Positions 1-12,500 of a DNA stretch of 64,000 nt are shown here, piece after piece. This DNA comes from Paragonimus westermani. Taxonomy: Eukaryota > Platyhelminthes > Trematoda > Plagiorchiida > Troglotrematidae. The stretch is taken from NCBI GenBank assembly GCA_008508345.1, contig QNGE01000863.1:117121-181120 (forward strand). Reading direction: 5' to 3'. A model generated the notes under the pieces. The model was not told the DNA's origin, did not search any database, and worked only from the letters and a program-made list of their open reading frames with translations. The position numbers were made by a program, and so were the translations under genes. Positions within the stretch are counted from its first letter, which is position 1. Each line of letters starts with the position of its first letter.

Positions 1-1544
1 AAGTTAAACGAAAACGGTGATAACACCAAACTGTTTGAAGTGCCTGCCACGCAGAGAGCTCTCGTGAATTGTTTTCGGGGAGTTGAATACAATGGGCGCT
101 TGCGTGAACTAGATTTGGTCTGACTGTAATTGTTTTGTTCGTTCGATTATTGATTAACAGTTCTTGGAACGACGCGGAGCACATTTTTCTATCACATCAG
201 CAGCCGATGGTAATCCTGACTTTCTATCTAAGATGTTCGAAGGTCAGACAATATGACAGGTTTCTCAGTAGATTGGTAATAGCGGCTGTGTCCACTGAAC
301 TCATCTCAGTACTAGGGGACTTTTGGGTGATGATGGGATTCGTTTTTTGTTCTGGCGTGGCATGTATTAGCAGTTTTGTTTCTAATGAACTAACAGCGGT
401 TAGACACAATGCAAACGAAATGTGTGGAGTTAGCTTCTAACGCTTCATAACCAGAGAGTACTTGATAGATCAAACGAGAGTAAACGAAATATTAACAGAT
501 CGCTACATAAGTCTCCTTTCTGCACCGATGAAACTTCACAAATAGTTATCAGTACTCAGCTATGTCACGCAGTCCGTTGTTTTACTGAAAAAATACTAAA
601 CAGTTCAACTATTACGTCTGATCTGTTTTGCACATGAGGAACAGAGTTTGTCTACCGTCACTGTATGGATCGGAGCTACACTACTGAGACTCATATTCCT
701 GCGTATCTAGTTGGCGGCAGCCAGTATACACAAATATTGGCTTGTGGCTTGGAAGTCACTGAAACCGATGCGTTGAAACGCACGACAAACAAACCTCAGA
801 CAAAATCAGACGAATAGCAAACATTCTGATACAAATCGAATATCAGCCGCCTCAGATTGAAGAGGATAGACTGGCGTACAGAACACACAAACCACGTAGT
901 CTCAGTGATAACAAGAAAGTGGAAATCGAATCGTTCGCGAGAAGTGGTAGACTCGTTGACCCCGATATCGAAGGCACAAATCTTGATAGATGAAATGCCC
1001 AGTTGATAAGACAGATGACTGACTAGGGTGAGCATGGGACAGAAGAACTATTCGAAGAATTATCCTTGATCACGGCGACAAAGGTAGACGTGTTCATGGG
1101 GGCAGATCGCTAGCAGATGAAGAATTCCATAGTGGATGACAGGCGCGTTCTGGTCGTGTGCTTTAGCCGGGGAGCACTGAGTGCATCGGCGTGGATTGCG
1201 GACAGCCGTACGGTTGACACCAAGTTGGGAATTACCACCTGTATCAGTCAGCCAGGTTACATGACGTCTGGACTACTCAAGAAAAGCGGTGTCCGAATCC
1301 GACCTCGGACAATCGACCTATTCCAGAGTAGGCTGTGCGCATGAACACCCTAAAGAGCCGATTAAAGAATTAGAATCAAACTGTGCCAGGGGGGCTGATC
1401 AAGCTTTGGTGAACAACCACTAGCTCGGATCTGAAGCGTATACTCAGCGTTCTTAGTGCTTTTTTACAGTTACTTGTCAAAAATATTAATACCCTTTAGA
1501 TTCGGCATCTTCGTGCCCTACGTTTTCTCGCTAAACTTTTTAAA
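1..1544. other. No recognisable gene
   Basis: Only short open frames (75-101 codons at most) on both strands, with no domain, RNA gene or repeat I can identify. It probably is intergenic or intronic DNA. Confidence 0.5.
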
Positions 1545-1640
1545 TTTATTTTCAAGTTGACCATCACTCACATTTGATCGCAGCCTTCGCATTCAGATAG
1601 ACTTTCCAGCCAGCCTCTTTCGAAAAGAAGCACTAGACTN
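1545..1640 (-). repeat. HH-SINE tail fragment
   Basis: This is the downstream (tail) part of the hammerhead-SINE family, read on the minus strand. It nearly matches the tails at 23.1 kb and 36.5 kb, including the plus-strand blocks TCAAGTTGACCATCACTCAC, GCATTCAGATAGACTTTCCA and CACTAGACT. On the minus strand the copy starts about four bases before the predicted self-cleavage site and runs to a TTGAAAATAAA end. The catalytic core and tRNA-like head are absent. A single N at 1640 sits exactly at the break, so the junction is uncertain. Confidence 0.8.
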
Positions 1641-4600
1641 TAGGACTTCCAAGACAGGTCGAGATCACTGAACTCATTAAATTTACTTGGAATAAGGATG
1701 ACTGGTTCGGCTCACTGACTGAACCGGCTGTCTTAGTCTGAGCTATATACTCATTTCCCTACACGGTCTTCGACTTGATTTAGTTTCCTGTAGTGTCTAC
1801 TCTCCTACCGTGCTTCCGATGTCAGTACGGTGAGTGAAACACCTTCAAGTACCCCAGGACTCTTCACAGCTTATAGGCATCGTGGCGCCTTTTGGAACAG
1901 TTGACTGAACAAGACAGTGGTGCACACAGAGCTCCTGGAAGTGCTTACTTGAACAGAACCAATGAATGTATAGTACGTACGTGGTATCCTGACTTCAAAT
2001 AAGAGGTCACGGTTTACAATATTTCTCTTTCTACAAAGTTTACTTTAGCCCCGGCATTTCACTTAACGGAAGACCTTTCTCAGACCTGACTTCATATGCA
2101 GCAGATGTTGTTCTACCACTGCTTCCATCCCAACCCTTTCGCATGGTCCTCTTCTTGATTTTCCCCATTATTAGCAGACTCTTCAGAACGAACAGGACAC
2201 TTAAATTTTGGTTAAGTAAACAGAAACGTTTTTGATCCAAAGATAAGCTGATAATTTTACAGGTATCCTCGGATGGTGATGCTCTCAATTCTGCCATAAT
2301 TTTCAGATCACTTAATCCCCCTCCGAAACTCTAAGTATTTTTCTGTATATTTTGTTATAAGCATTCACTTAGCTTGAGGATACACTGAGCGAGTTCCGAG
2401 TCAGCGTTCTTCTCAACCGTTAGGTAATTCTTACGTAGGGTAGTCTTCTCTGGTCAAACATCGGTGTACCTTTAATTAACTGTTTCCTCAGCGATTGTCA
2501 CACACAAAAATGAAATAGACAGACTAGACAATACCTGCTAAAAGTGAAGAACAGACTGTTAATTCGAACCAAACTGTTTCCAGCCTTCTGATGTAACCGT
2601 CATCACCTTCTTAACGTTTGTCTATGCTACCTTCCATTCAGTCTTCAGCAGTGTTTTTGTTGTGCTGTGTGTTTTCAAACCTGAATCCAATGATTTTTAT
2701 AACGTCGTAAAAGTTCTTCAGAAACGTCCAGCTAGGTCTGTCTCAGAGTGATTGTGATCTGGGAGTGTCAAACATTCCCACGACACCCGTTGGTCTTTGC
2801 CAACCCCAGTGATTCACTAAACTGGTTACGGTACATGGCAGAGTGCAGAATGTCGCATTTCGAGGTCACACTCATCTGCCCTTCGGTATCAAGGGTCGAA
2901 TTAAGCGACGCATCTGATTACATCTGTCTGGTAGGAAAGCTTTTAATCGCCCAAACTTAAACTACTGAAGTTTTCACCTGATCGTCCGTAAAAGTACCTT
3001 TCTGAACGAGTCACGGTTTCTTAGGCTGCCCCTTGACTTTAAACTAAGGACGTTCTCCTACTGTGCAACTTGACCAATCCCGTGAATCCGCGATTGATCA
3101 AGTCTGTGCATATTAAATTAATGATTAGCAAACAAACAGCCTAAATATCGAGTGGAGTCTGTGCATGGAAATAAACCATTAGCATTTGGGACCTTACAAA
3201 ACAGCAGCAAAAAAAACTGAATTGAGTAGTGTAGAAATAAACAGACCGAAGTTTCTCATGTCAACAGGTAAGAAATAGTTGAGGGCAAATTCGACGTTGG
3301 ACACTTTCAGATCCCTTTAGCCATGGGGGTAAAACGTTAGATATTGTGTCCGTGACATTCATTGTGATCGGTGATTCGAGCCCGAATTCACATTATTTGT
3401 AGAACTCACAGTGGTCCAAATACTTTCTTAACGGCTCTGCCCAGAATAACCAGATATTACACATGTTTGGACTCAGCAGTGCATGTACAGCGTTGTATAA
3501 CAGAAAGTGTTCGTCCAAGGTTCTTACGAAACAAACACGCTTAATCTCCAGTCGCTAGATAAATCGTTGTTGTTGCGAAATGTGCCGCAAATCGCATCTT
3601 GTGATCTGCCGCTGGTCTTTGCAATGCTAAATTCTTAAGTTTTTTGGGGTTATATCAGTGCTACTCCTATATATAAGAGACATCAACAATTCACCAGTTT
3701 GCATTACTGAAGTCCACATTCTCTTTGGTGGGACGCTAATTTATGAGTTTTACCAACGTTAAACGACGTGAAAGATGTGAGTAAATGCTGAAAATCGATC
3801 TTTCAGTTTGTCTTTTCTCACCTAGAGGCACTCTTGGGAAGCGGTTCAGTGGAAACTTCAGGTTCAACTTCGAATAACTCTAAGTTACCCTCCGAATCCC
3901 TTGAAAGTTCATCTTGTTTAGACCAACATCTACTTCTCGTTGAATAACCAGTCTGTAATTAGTTTTTGACAAGTGTTTTCATTTGTGTCCGATAGTGTTG
4001 ACCATTCACTGCTCCATTCAGTGATCCATTTATGAAGTACGCGCATCCGTGTGAGTGGGCTCGTCGATCATTATCAATCATCATGAAATTGTGGCTCTCC
4101 AAGACCACATTTAATTCACTTGTCCCGTACTTCCTCGATAAAATGCCGGAAGTAGAATGTAGTCATTGGTGGTCTTATGGTTTCATCGCTACCGATTTTA
4201 CTAAAATGCTAGATGACTCACTAAAATGGAAGGTGAGTCAACCAGCTTTTACCATGCTAAAACGTTGGGGTCTTTGCTTCCAGAACGCCAAAGTGTTCAC
4301 TTTATAAAGTGAATACGTTTTGAAATGCAAGAACAGTCACTGCTAACATCTGTTTGTAGCATGTTTCCATAAATTCATGTACACTGTCATCCCCTCGTCG
4401 ATTCAAACTGATCAGCTTTACTGTCGAATTTTTAAGCAAAATCACCTTCAGAAATTTGAACAAAACCGTTAAAACACGAAAACGGGTAAATGCAAACAAT
4501 TTGCATTGACTCTTCAGTACCAAATTTACAGTAAAATGAAACGGCTTTTTACATGGAACAGTCAGGGGGTGAATGGGATGAACAGCCGATAGGTGGGTTA

Positions 4601-5104
4601 GGTCATCTTTCACCCAATCAAATTAACTTATAAATCACAAGAATAAACTGTGGCGTTCCCCGTAAAATTTATTACCCCAAATTAACAACATCTGAACTAA
4701 AAACCGTACCAAATTCAAATAATGTGGAACTGTTTGAGAGCCGAATAATGTCTGCTTATCATTCGAATGCCACTTTTCCCATCAAAGCCAATATTCTTAC
4801 TCATAGTTCATGGCAAAGGGGCGCTCATTTTATGCAGAACTAGCCAGCCAGAACTGGCCAGCCAGATCAAGCCAACCAACTGCAATTCATCGTTCAGACA
4901 ACTGATTCAGACGACGAACTAATTAGTGAACCAGCGTTGTCTTCCTGTCATGGCAATGGAACCCACATTCCAGTCAAGCGAGATAACATAAAAATGTTTG
5001 TACTCTTATTGGTCATGCTATTTGATTATATAATGAGAAGGGTGGCAACAAACTTGGTTGAATATTTACTTTCGTGATGGCAGACACAATGGTAACAAAA
5101 GAGA
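1641..5104. other. No recognisable gene
   Basis: Short open frames only, the longest 103 codons. One 18-bp perfect palindrome (TTCACTTTATAAAGTGAA) lies at 4296-4313, and 8-bp inverted copies of TGACTCAC lie just before it. I can assign no gene or RNA. Confidence 0.5.
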
Positions 5105-5205
5105 GGACAGCAACGGAACGCCCACCACACTTTCATGAACACCTATGCCGACTGTTGCGTCACTGATCTCACATTAGGAACAACTAAATGCTTAGCCATA
5201 CCCAC
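5105..5205 (-). repeat. Degenerate HH-SINE head
   Basis: A diverged copy of the upstream, tRNA-like part of the hammerhead-SINE. The plus-strand order CCACACTTTCATGA, then GACTG, then GATCTCACATTAGG matches the head blocks at 23247-23315 and 17419-17470 in order and spacing. Neither the ribozyme nor the tail can be followed beyond it. The similarity is by eye and low, so this is tentative. Confidence 0.4.
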
Positions 5206-5594
5206 ATGTGCCTTCCTCGTACTCACCTTTCGAAACCATCCATTTGGCAATGCCAGCCGGTATGACTTAGTCCATGTACATTAGTCAAGTTATAAGCATT
5301 TAAGCAGGTGACAGTAGTTCCGTTTTTTCATATAACTATCACACTGCAAAATTGTGGGTAAACATTCGATTGAACCTAGTGCAAACTCTTTGATTCCGAT
5401 ACCGGGGCACAAAATTAGTGTTGATGAGTGTGAGGCTCCCAGATCCAAAGTGGCTATATTTCTCAGTTTAGCCTACTTCTCAAGGCTCAAAGTTTCACAA
5501 TTCCATTTGAAAAAAATGAAACTATATATCTAGTAGAATAACATCACGTTGTATACCGAGGTTACCTAAATTCATTAGTGGCGTTTGAGAAATC

Positions 5595-5815
5595 CTGCCG
5601 GGCCAATCGATTCCCCCCGATCATTTGGTGGATTCCGTATGAGGCAGTGGGACCGGTGCGTAACATAGTCCAAATGTGAAATATCCGAACTCCTGGTGTG
5701 GCTTCGTGGCTCGGCTGGTAGAGCGCTTGCTTTCTTGAGACATACTATTTCCCTCACTCGTTCAAATCCAGCGGAGATCTTGGCTTTCCAAATCCGGGTC
5801 CCATCTAATATTGTA
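5595..5815 (+). repeat. tRNA-derived SINE, second family
   Basis: The element has an internal pol III promoter layout. An A-box-like TGGCTCGGCTGGTAGAGCG begins near 5708, and a B-box-like GTTCAAATCC lies near 5760. Some 100 bp upstream (GATCATTTGGTGGATTCC, then CAAATGTGAAATATCCGAA) are shared with copies at 48.14-48.32 kb (minus strand) and 48.43-48.59 kb. The stretch does not fold into a full tRNA with paired acceptor arms, so a SINE is preferred to a tRNA gene. The 117-codon minus-strand and 95-codon plus-strand frames crossing it are read as fortuitous. Confidence 0.65.
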
Positions 5816-6383
5816 ACATTTAAGCCAGCCATTTTTACTCTGGCTGTCCGTAACACTCCTGGATCAACTTTGGGACAAATTAGAGCCACCGGGAGACAAC
5901 GTTCTTCCGAAGGAAACAACACAAACAAGCATCAAACAAGGGCTCAGTTAGCCATTCATACAACTTACACAAAGAGAAATTAAGAAGGCACCAACAACAC
6001 AGCAGCACGCTCTATTTATATAATTGAATTTCAATCTGTGCGCTCTTGCTGGTTTCGAATGCGCGCCACACTACTATTTAAATTCACTTTAATCGTTCTT
6101 CTGCAGCTTCGCTACTCCGTGCCGTCTTAATGTTCATGACACGATAGGCAGCACAGTGGGAAGTTTGTTATGACTGACAGAAGAATTTGAACGTTTTCGT
6201 CTTGTTGTACAACACGAACTCATAATATACAGCAATAAGCTCGTCACAAGTGGCAAATAGTATACTTCCCGCAAACTCAGAATCTGTATACGGTCATCTT
6301 CATGCGCTACCTGGGAATGATTTCTTCAGAACAACTGAATCTACCTTCTGACCGCGATTCAGCAGTCAACAGTTCTAATTCAC
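5816..6383. other. No recognisable gene
   Basis: No domain, RNA or repeat was recognised in this stretch between the SINE and the terminal-repeat fragment. Confidence 0.5.
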
Positions 6384-6590
6384 TTGTAGGATATCCGCAG
6401 CAAATTTAGTACGAATGAAGTTGAACAGTTTGGGCGTCGTGTTTAACGTGGTATTGATAAACAGATTGGGAATAACACAACGAAATCCATTTCGATTACA
6501 ACACTCCTGAGGAAGGCCATCCGAGGTGGTTGAAACGTAGAGTATTGCAACTTGCTCGTAACGTTGTGTTATTCCCAATCTGTTTATCAT
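6384..6590. mobile_element. PLE-like terminal repeat, foldback fragment
   Basis: This fragment consists of two oppositely oriented pieces of one repeat. The left piece (6384-6482) is nearly the same as 24995-25090, in blocks such as GCAAATTTAGTACGAATGA and GTTGAACAGTTTGGG. The right piece (about 6505-6588) is the neighbouring part of the same repeat turned round. The two pieces overlap in a perfect 27-bp inverted repeat, 6456-6482 against 6562-6588. A terminal repeat next to an inverted partial copy is a known habit of Penelope-like elements; assignment to that class is inferred from this shape and the ribozyme-like core. A 71-codon minus-strand frame crosses both arms and is probably not a gene. 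Confidence 0.6.
6507..6566 (+). ncRNA. Hammerhead-like core in PLE-like repeat
   Basis: CTGAGGA fits the hammerhead box CUGANGA. It is followed by an 18-nt segment with partial pairing (GCCA against TGGT) and then GAAAC. A downstream ACGTT could close a stem III and give the UH cleavage dinucleotide. Stem I pairing is poor, so this copy is probably inactive or the likeness is accidental. The homologous minus-strand copy at 25.1 kb keeps both boxes. Confidence 0.3.
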
Positions 6591-6599
6591 TTCTCATTC

Positions 6600-9500
6600 A
6601 CCATTCGGCGTGCTAGCCGCATGTCTGCTAATGTATTGTTCAGTTAACATGTGAGTAGTTAAATTAAACTGATTCTTCTGAGCTACAGCCCTTACTTTGT
6701 GAAAAGCATTCATGCTATTCAGAGAAGGGGAGCAAGCAGTAACGCGAATCAGAACACTTCGTTCATTGCGATAGCTACAGAGGATAGTGAGCTTAAAACG
6801 AACTTTCATTTGTTATATGCACAAAACGGTTAGCTTAAACATGTCATGTAGAATTTTTCTCCTGGTAGACCTTTGTTTACAAATCTGCATTTGCCCAGTT
6901 CGATTTATCACCGCAAAGCAAATTGCAAAAGCCGTAATACCGACTCACTAATAAGTAGCGTGACAGATTTATGATTTTTTGTTCGTGCTCAGGTATATCG
7001 AACTTTTATCAGAACAACATCAACCGCAAGCTAAATACGTAGATATTTAAGAAACCAGTTCTAATATCCAGATCACCGAGTCACTAAAACCACTGACTGT
7101 GGGAAGTTGTGTTTAGTTGGCTACTGTTTACCGCTTAATGAACCCTAAAGTTTTAAGCAGAGAGAGGCTTGTGGTCACAGTCAGATTGACTTGCAGCGAC
7201 GCAAACGTCGTTTTTGCTGAGGGAATCACAAACGATCAACACAAGTCCAATCGCCCGACGAATTACAACCGATGCGATCATATGCACCTCCGGATGTGAA
7301 TAAGCGATAGTACATCAAGTCAAGTGGCGATTCGTATCGATGATCACATTCCTCAGTGGCTATGCTTCGCCGAAACTGGGTAGATCAGAGATGATATTGC
7401 GAACATTTAAATGAGGCAGGTTATTGGGTCTATGTTGCCTTGCATTTCATATAATCTATCATCCGAAAACAAATCGAGGAGTGAAGTTCTCTGATAATGT
7501 TGTCCGGTGTTGTGAGTACGGAAACGATCAGAGCTAAGTGTTTAAAAACCTGCTTTGGCGAAAGTACCAGTGGTACATGATAGGTAATACTTTCAGACCT
7601 AATTTGAAGGAGATGTGAGTGAACTGTTCATCTTGGAGAAAAAGCGAACATGATTCATTAATTCATTTCAAGTGGGATGAATTTAATACCCCCATGTTTC
7701 GCCGTATTTACAATGGAACGCAATGGTTAATCAAAACCAGTGACCCTATGTATAATTTGCTTACTACATGAGTGCGGCTCTTCCTTCTTAGAGGAAGTGT
7801 TAAACTGACTTTCTTGCAATTCTTATTGAACGTCAGCGGACACTGCCAATATTCGCTCAACAACATAGTGCATCGGTGATCAACGGTATAGTGTCTGTGT
7901 TGAGGGCTGTCTTAGAATGTGAATCGGATATCTTGAGTGCAATTCCATCTTCATTCACTTGAGCGGAACCCATTCAGAGAACGCATTTAGTTTTCCAAGC
8001 AAAGTATAAGAAATAAGTCCGTCTGGCTTTGCTCGACAGACCACGTGTTGAAGTATCTACCCACACTTAGCGCTAACAACTTTTGGCCTCGAGTCACTAA
8101 TTTACCGAAGCTAAATCGTTGCCAGATGCATTTTCCTTTTTATGACGTGCAATTACTACGAGTGTTCGAATAGAATTAGGTCTCCTTTGGGGCGCGGCAG
8201 AATTTTCAACGGTCTTGCCGTCTGTTCAAACGGGATTATGCTGAACGACTTCTGTACAAACAAAATGGAGCATTCAGGCTCCCTCATATTTGAGGAAAGT
8301 ATGCCATGTGTATAAACTGAAAAGAGAATCCAGTGATCTTAATACGCCACTGCTTTCAAATCTGAATGTCGCGCACCAAGTTTGCGTAATAACTGCTGTG
8401 AAATGTCAATAAACAAACCTCTTTGAGTGGTCCATTGGACATAGGACGTGTAGAAATTAAATGAGTTATTTTCAGATGAAAAACTTATGATGAAACAGCC
8501 TGTTTATGGTTGACCCTACTGTTGACAATTGCGAGCAAGGAATGGGGCGGTGGTGGTGAGGGCGGTTATCGACAACCTCGCAGTTACTACTAATAGTTAC
8601 TTATTAACCAGTTTTATCAAAACAAGAACTAGTAGGCTGTTTTGTACCAGCAGCCACTTTGTGAGACAACACGAAGGTCACGTGATCTGCTACATTAGAC
8701 TTCAACTAACTCACGTAGTTCTTCGATTATTTTTTAACTTTCCAACTGGGGGAATGGTATGCCGTCCAGACGTGTACGTAGGCTGGCAACGTCATGTGCT
8801 TGTAAGGTTCCTGCTCGCACTACTCAAGTCTTGGTATTCCGACACCCGCTTATACCTTTGATAGTCGAGGTCTGTTTGTTTGTTCCGTTGAGTAAATTAT
8901 CGTCGGACCGTACAGCCGTATGTGCTAGTTACCACACAAATCTACAGTAGTGACTTGTCATTTTATCGATGACAATTTCATTGTTGATAAAGCACAAGCC
9001 CACAGATCTGGACACAACAGTATGTTTGTTTTCTTCTCAGAATAACCAGTACTTTTGTTGTATCCCATAAATTCAAAAGAATTAATGATGAACCTCGTAT
9101 GTGACAACCTGTAGACTATGTAACTGCTGCGCATTGTGAATGTAGAAGACAGGTAGAGCTAAGCAGCAATATTGTAGTGTTGTGGCGTGAGTCACAAATG
9201 TACGGTAGAGTGTGCGGGCAAGAAAAAACGGACAAGAGTGCTGGGGGAGGCTAGACTGTAAAATGTCACAGATGCAAACAAGTGCAAATGACCACTCAAG
9301 CAGGTCCCATGACAAACTCAGTCAGACAAGCGTAAGGCGTGTTAGGAACAGTGATTCATCATGTGATCGGGCTTGCCGCACGTCCTCGTGCGCACGACAA
9401 GCATGACACTATTTCTGCACCCAGTAAGGCCTAAAATTGCGGAACCCACAATCATCGTGAGTTTTTTGCAATCACTGTGCTGCACGCTAAAAACCAATAT

Positions 9501-12500
9501 ACACCATCAGCCTACTTGTCATACCTCTGACACCCGTCTATTCCAGCTCCATCCCCATGGTAGTGGAATACAAATGTAATTAACAAAAACCGTGCCACAA
9601 GCCTGGGGACTATTAACTGAAACGAAAAGTAGACGAAGTGTACATGGGATAGTTGACAAGCCTTGTCTAGGTTATGCTGCCATGTTCGTACACATGACCG
9701 GCCAACAGTGTGGATGATCTCACCGTGCCGAACCAGACGAGAAAGTGGCTGTCCGGAAAGTCTACCTCATTATGGAAACTGTGGGTACAGTGGCAAAAAT
9801 CTCTACTTTTAAGCAGCCGAACGCAGCCCAGATCAGATTTTCGCTGTCGCAGCCTCAGTACCGGTAATTCCAATCACCGTGCAGAGAGGTAAACCATTGC
9901 AGAACAACAGAAGTAACGACGTTATGAGACAAAGGCATATTGCTTAAAGCACCGTTTTCTGATGAACACGTTTTATTGGTGTTAGTGTAAAACATTTTAG
10001 AGATAAAAATTCCCTTCGACCGACCCCCTCTTGATGCTTCACGTGACTTTGTGTAACTAATTGTTGGGCGTTGTTATTCTAGGGATCCACATCTAAAAGT
10101 ACAAACTCTACAGTAGCCTCCATTCATTGATTTCCGCTGGCCTACCCACATACCTGTTACCATCTTTCAACCGGTCATCACACCACCCCTGTAGACGTGA
10201 CCTTCTTGCGGGCTGTCAAGGCATTGCCATCAACTATTAGGTCCGCCCGAATGCCGGGTATCCAGTTGCACACCAGACAAACATGATGGCATCGCATCAG
10301 CTCGTCTCTGCCAGTAGGCCATCTGTGTATTTGCAGCTTTGATGGTCCATTACGGCCATTCGTTGTAGTTTATCCTGCGAATGCAAGCAAACTGAGGTAC
10401 GTTTCTGCACTTGATCATATTGCTCAGATTAATAGTTCCACGTATCCGAGGTTTTAATCTGTACTGATACTCGGTGCCGTTGAGTATATGTGCCAATCAA
10501 CGTTCTTCGGAAGAGCATACAAACAGTCTGAACGGATGACGACGGTGGGGTCGGAACTCTTTGATCATCTGTCTATACACAAGTTCATGCTGACTACGTC
10601 CGGTTTGGACTTATCAAGGGCAAATGGTCGGACTGGAATTTGAACGGACAACTTTTGTGTTATCGGCCAGAATTCCAATTTACCTTAACCACAATGTCTT
10701 ATCCTGAAGGAGTGACATAAGTACATGAAAGAAATTACGTCTACAGATTCGCTTTCTGTCTATCACAACTCAGCAACTTGTAACCTTTATTCTGGTGTTC
10801 ACCTCAACAGAAAAACAGCTTTCAGTCGGAGTTAGGCCTCATTGGTTGAATGGTTTATCATATTTATGCACGTCTCTTTCTGTCTCGGTACGCTTTGGAT
10901 GTTCCGCGAAACATTGATTCTATGCATTTCAACCTTAATCAGACAGTGACTCACTCTATAATTATACCTTCGCTGAATAAAGTTCTTAAAGTGTTTGGTA
11001 AACTCATCCACGTAATTCTGGTAAAACAGTTATTATCCAGTACGTGTTGACAACGTAATAACATGAAGAAGCCTTCCTCAATCACCCTTGATCTGTATCT
11101 GATCACCCCACGACCGTAATGTTTCGTAGCATGGATAACATTTGTAAAGTGTTCCACTCAATTCCTGAGGACAGAAATTACGGTCAAGTTGAATGAAGTT
11201 AAGTTGTACTTCCGAAAATTGATTCATGCACACAATACATCACTCTCAGCCAGACTATCGAAGCCATAATCCACTGAACTTAACCTACTCGTCTGTGACC
11301 GCTCACCAATAAATACAACGCTTCAATCTATGGAGATTCACATGTATCAAGAACCTGTATGAGTTGTACAAGCGACAAACATTTTCCACTGATTCAAAGT
11401 GACAGTCTAACCACGTAAAAAGACAAATTGCGAACCATTTATTAGACAATATTATTCTGCGTTACAGTCAGCCTCGGAGTGAATTTTTTGTCAATTTCAA
11501 GTTTATAAACCACAATACTGATTGCCAATGTTATATGGAAAGTAGAGACTGTGTGCAAGTAAACTAGGCGGCTTCCATTACCATGACAATCTTTATTGCC
11601 GCCTTAATTGAAATGATAATTCTGGAAAGTTTCGTTTTTCAAGCCAAACGAATGAAAGGTCATGTTGATACGGACTGCTTGTCATACACAAAGTCAACTT
11701 AGTTACAGTGCCAGTTAATGGTTTACAGATAATTAGACGACAATAGTTCATAAAGTGAGCGAGTTTACTATCCCAGTAACTGACCTCACCATCCACCAAT
11801 ATACTGATAGTTTGGTGAGTCACTTATTACTCATCAAGTCTTCAAAGTTTGTCGTTGGAACGACAACGAAATAGCCATAAATTGCGTCACGTGAATATGG
11901 CGGGTTGGCTTCCAAATGTTGATACACATAAACTTAATCATGTCAGCCTTGGGAAAAAGGCACGTATTGCAAACTAGTGTCTTTTGAGAAAACACAAATC
12001 ACAGCATGGTGGGTTCACTCTATTGGCTGGACAATAGGACAGATGAATATTAGTCGTCGCTCAATTCATATACGAAAAAATAGCGTTGAAGTCCTCAAGA
12101 TTTTAGTTGTCAAGTAAACTACGATCAGCCCACGGGCGTTTGTTAACCGACTGCAGCTTCTTTGACAACCAATTTCCACGGGCTGGTAACAATAACAGAT
12201 GGCGCTCATTTTATTCATATAGGCGAGACACGCTTAGATTCTGCGACTGCCTCCCAATACCACTGGCCCAGCCTCATATTGATCATGAGTGGGCGCTGAA
12301 CATTTTGCTATGCAATGAAAACCACAGTGACACTATTAACGACGTTGACCGCCCACACATTCTACCGTAAAAATCGCATTGAAATCGTGGTAAGAATTGC
12401 ACATTCACATGACCTTAACTGTTCCGATCGAATATGTTTTGAACTGCATAGTAGCAGTTCATCTAGTCTGTACGACTTCTGAATCATGAGGGCGCTTTAA

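Noticed and set aside
1117..1344. 75-codon plus frame as a small gene
   Set aside because: No domain, no splice or promoter support, and length expected by chance.
5700..5780. A functional tRNA gene
   Set aside because: A- and B-box-like promoter elements are present, but the acceptor and anticodon arms do not pair; the flanks are shared with other SINE copies.
10615..10690. B-box-like sequence on the minus strand (GTTCAAATTCC)
   Set aside because: No matching A-box or family member; may be chance.
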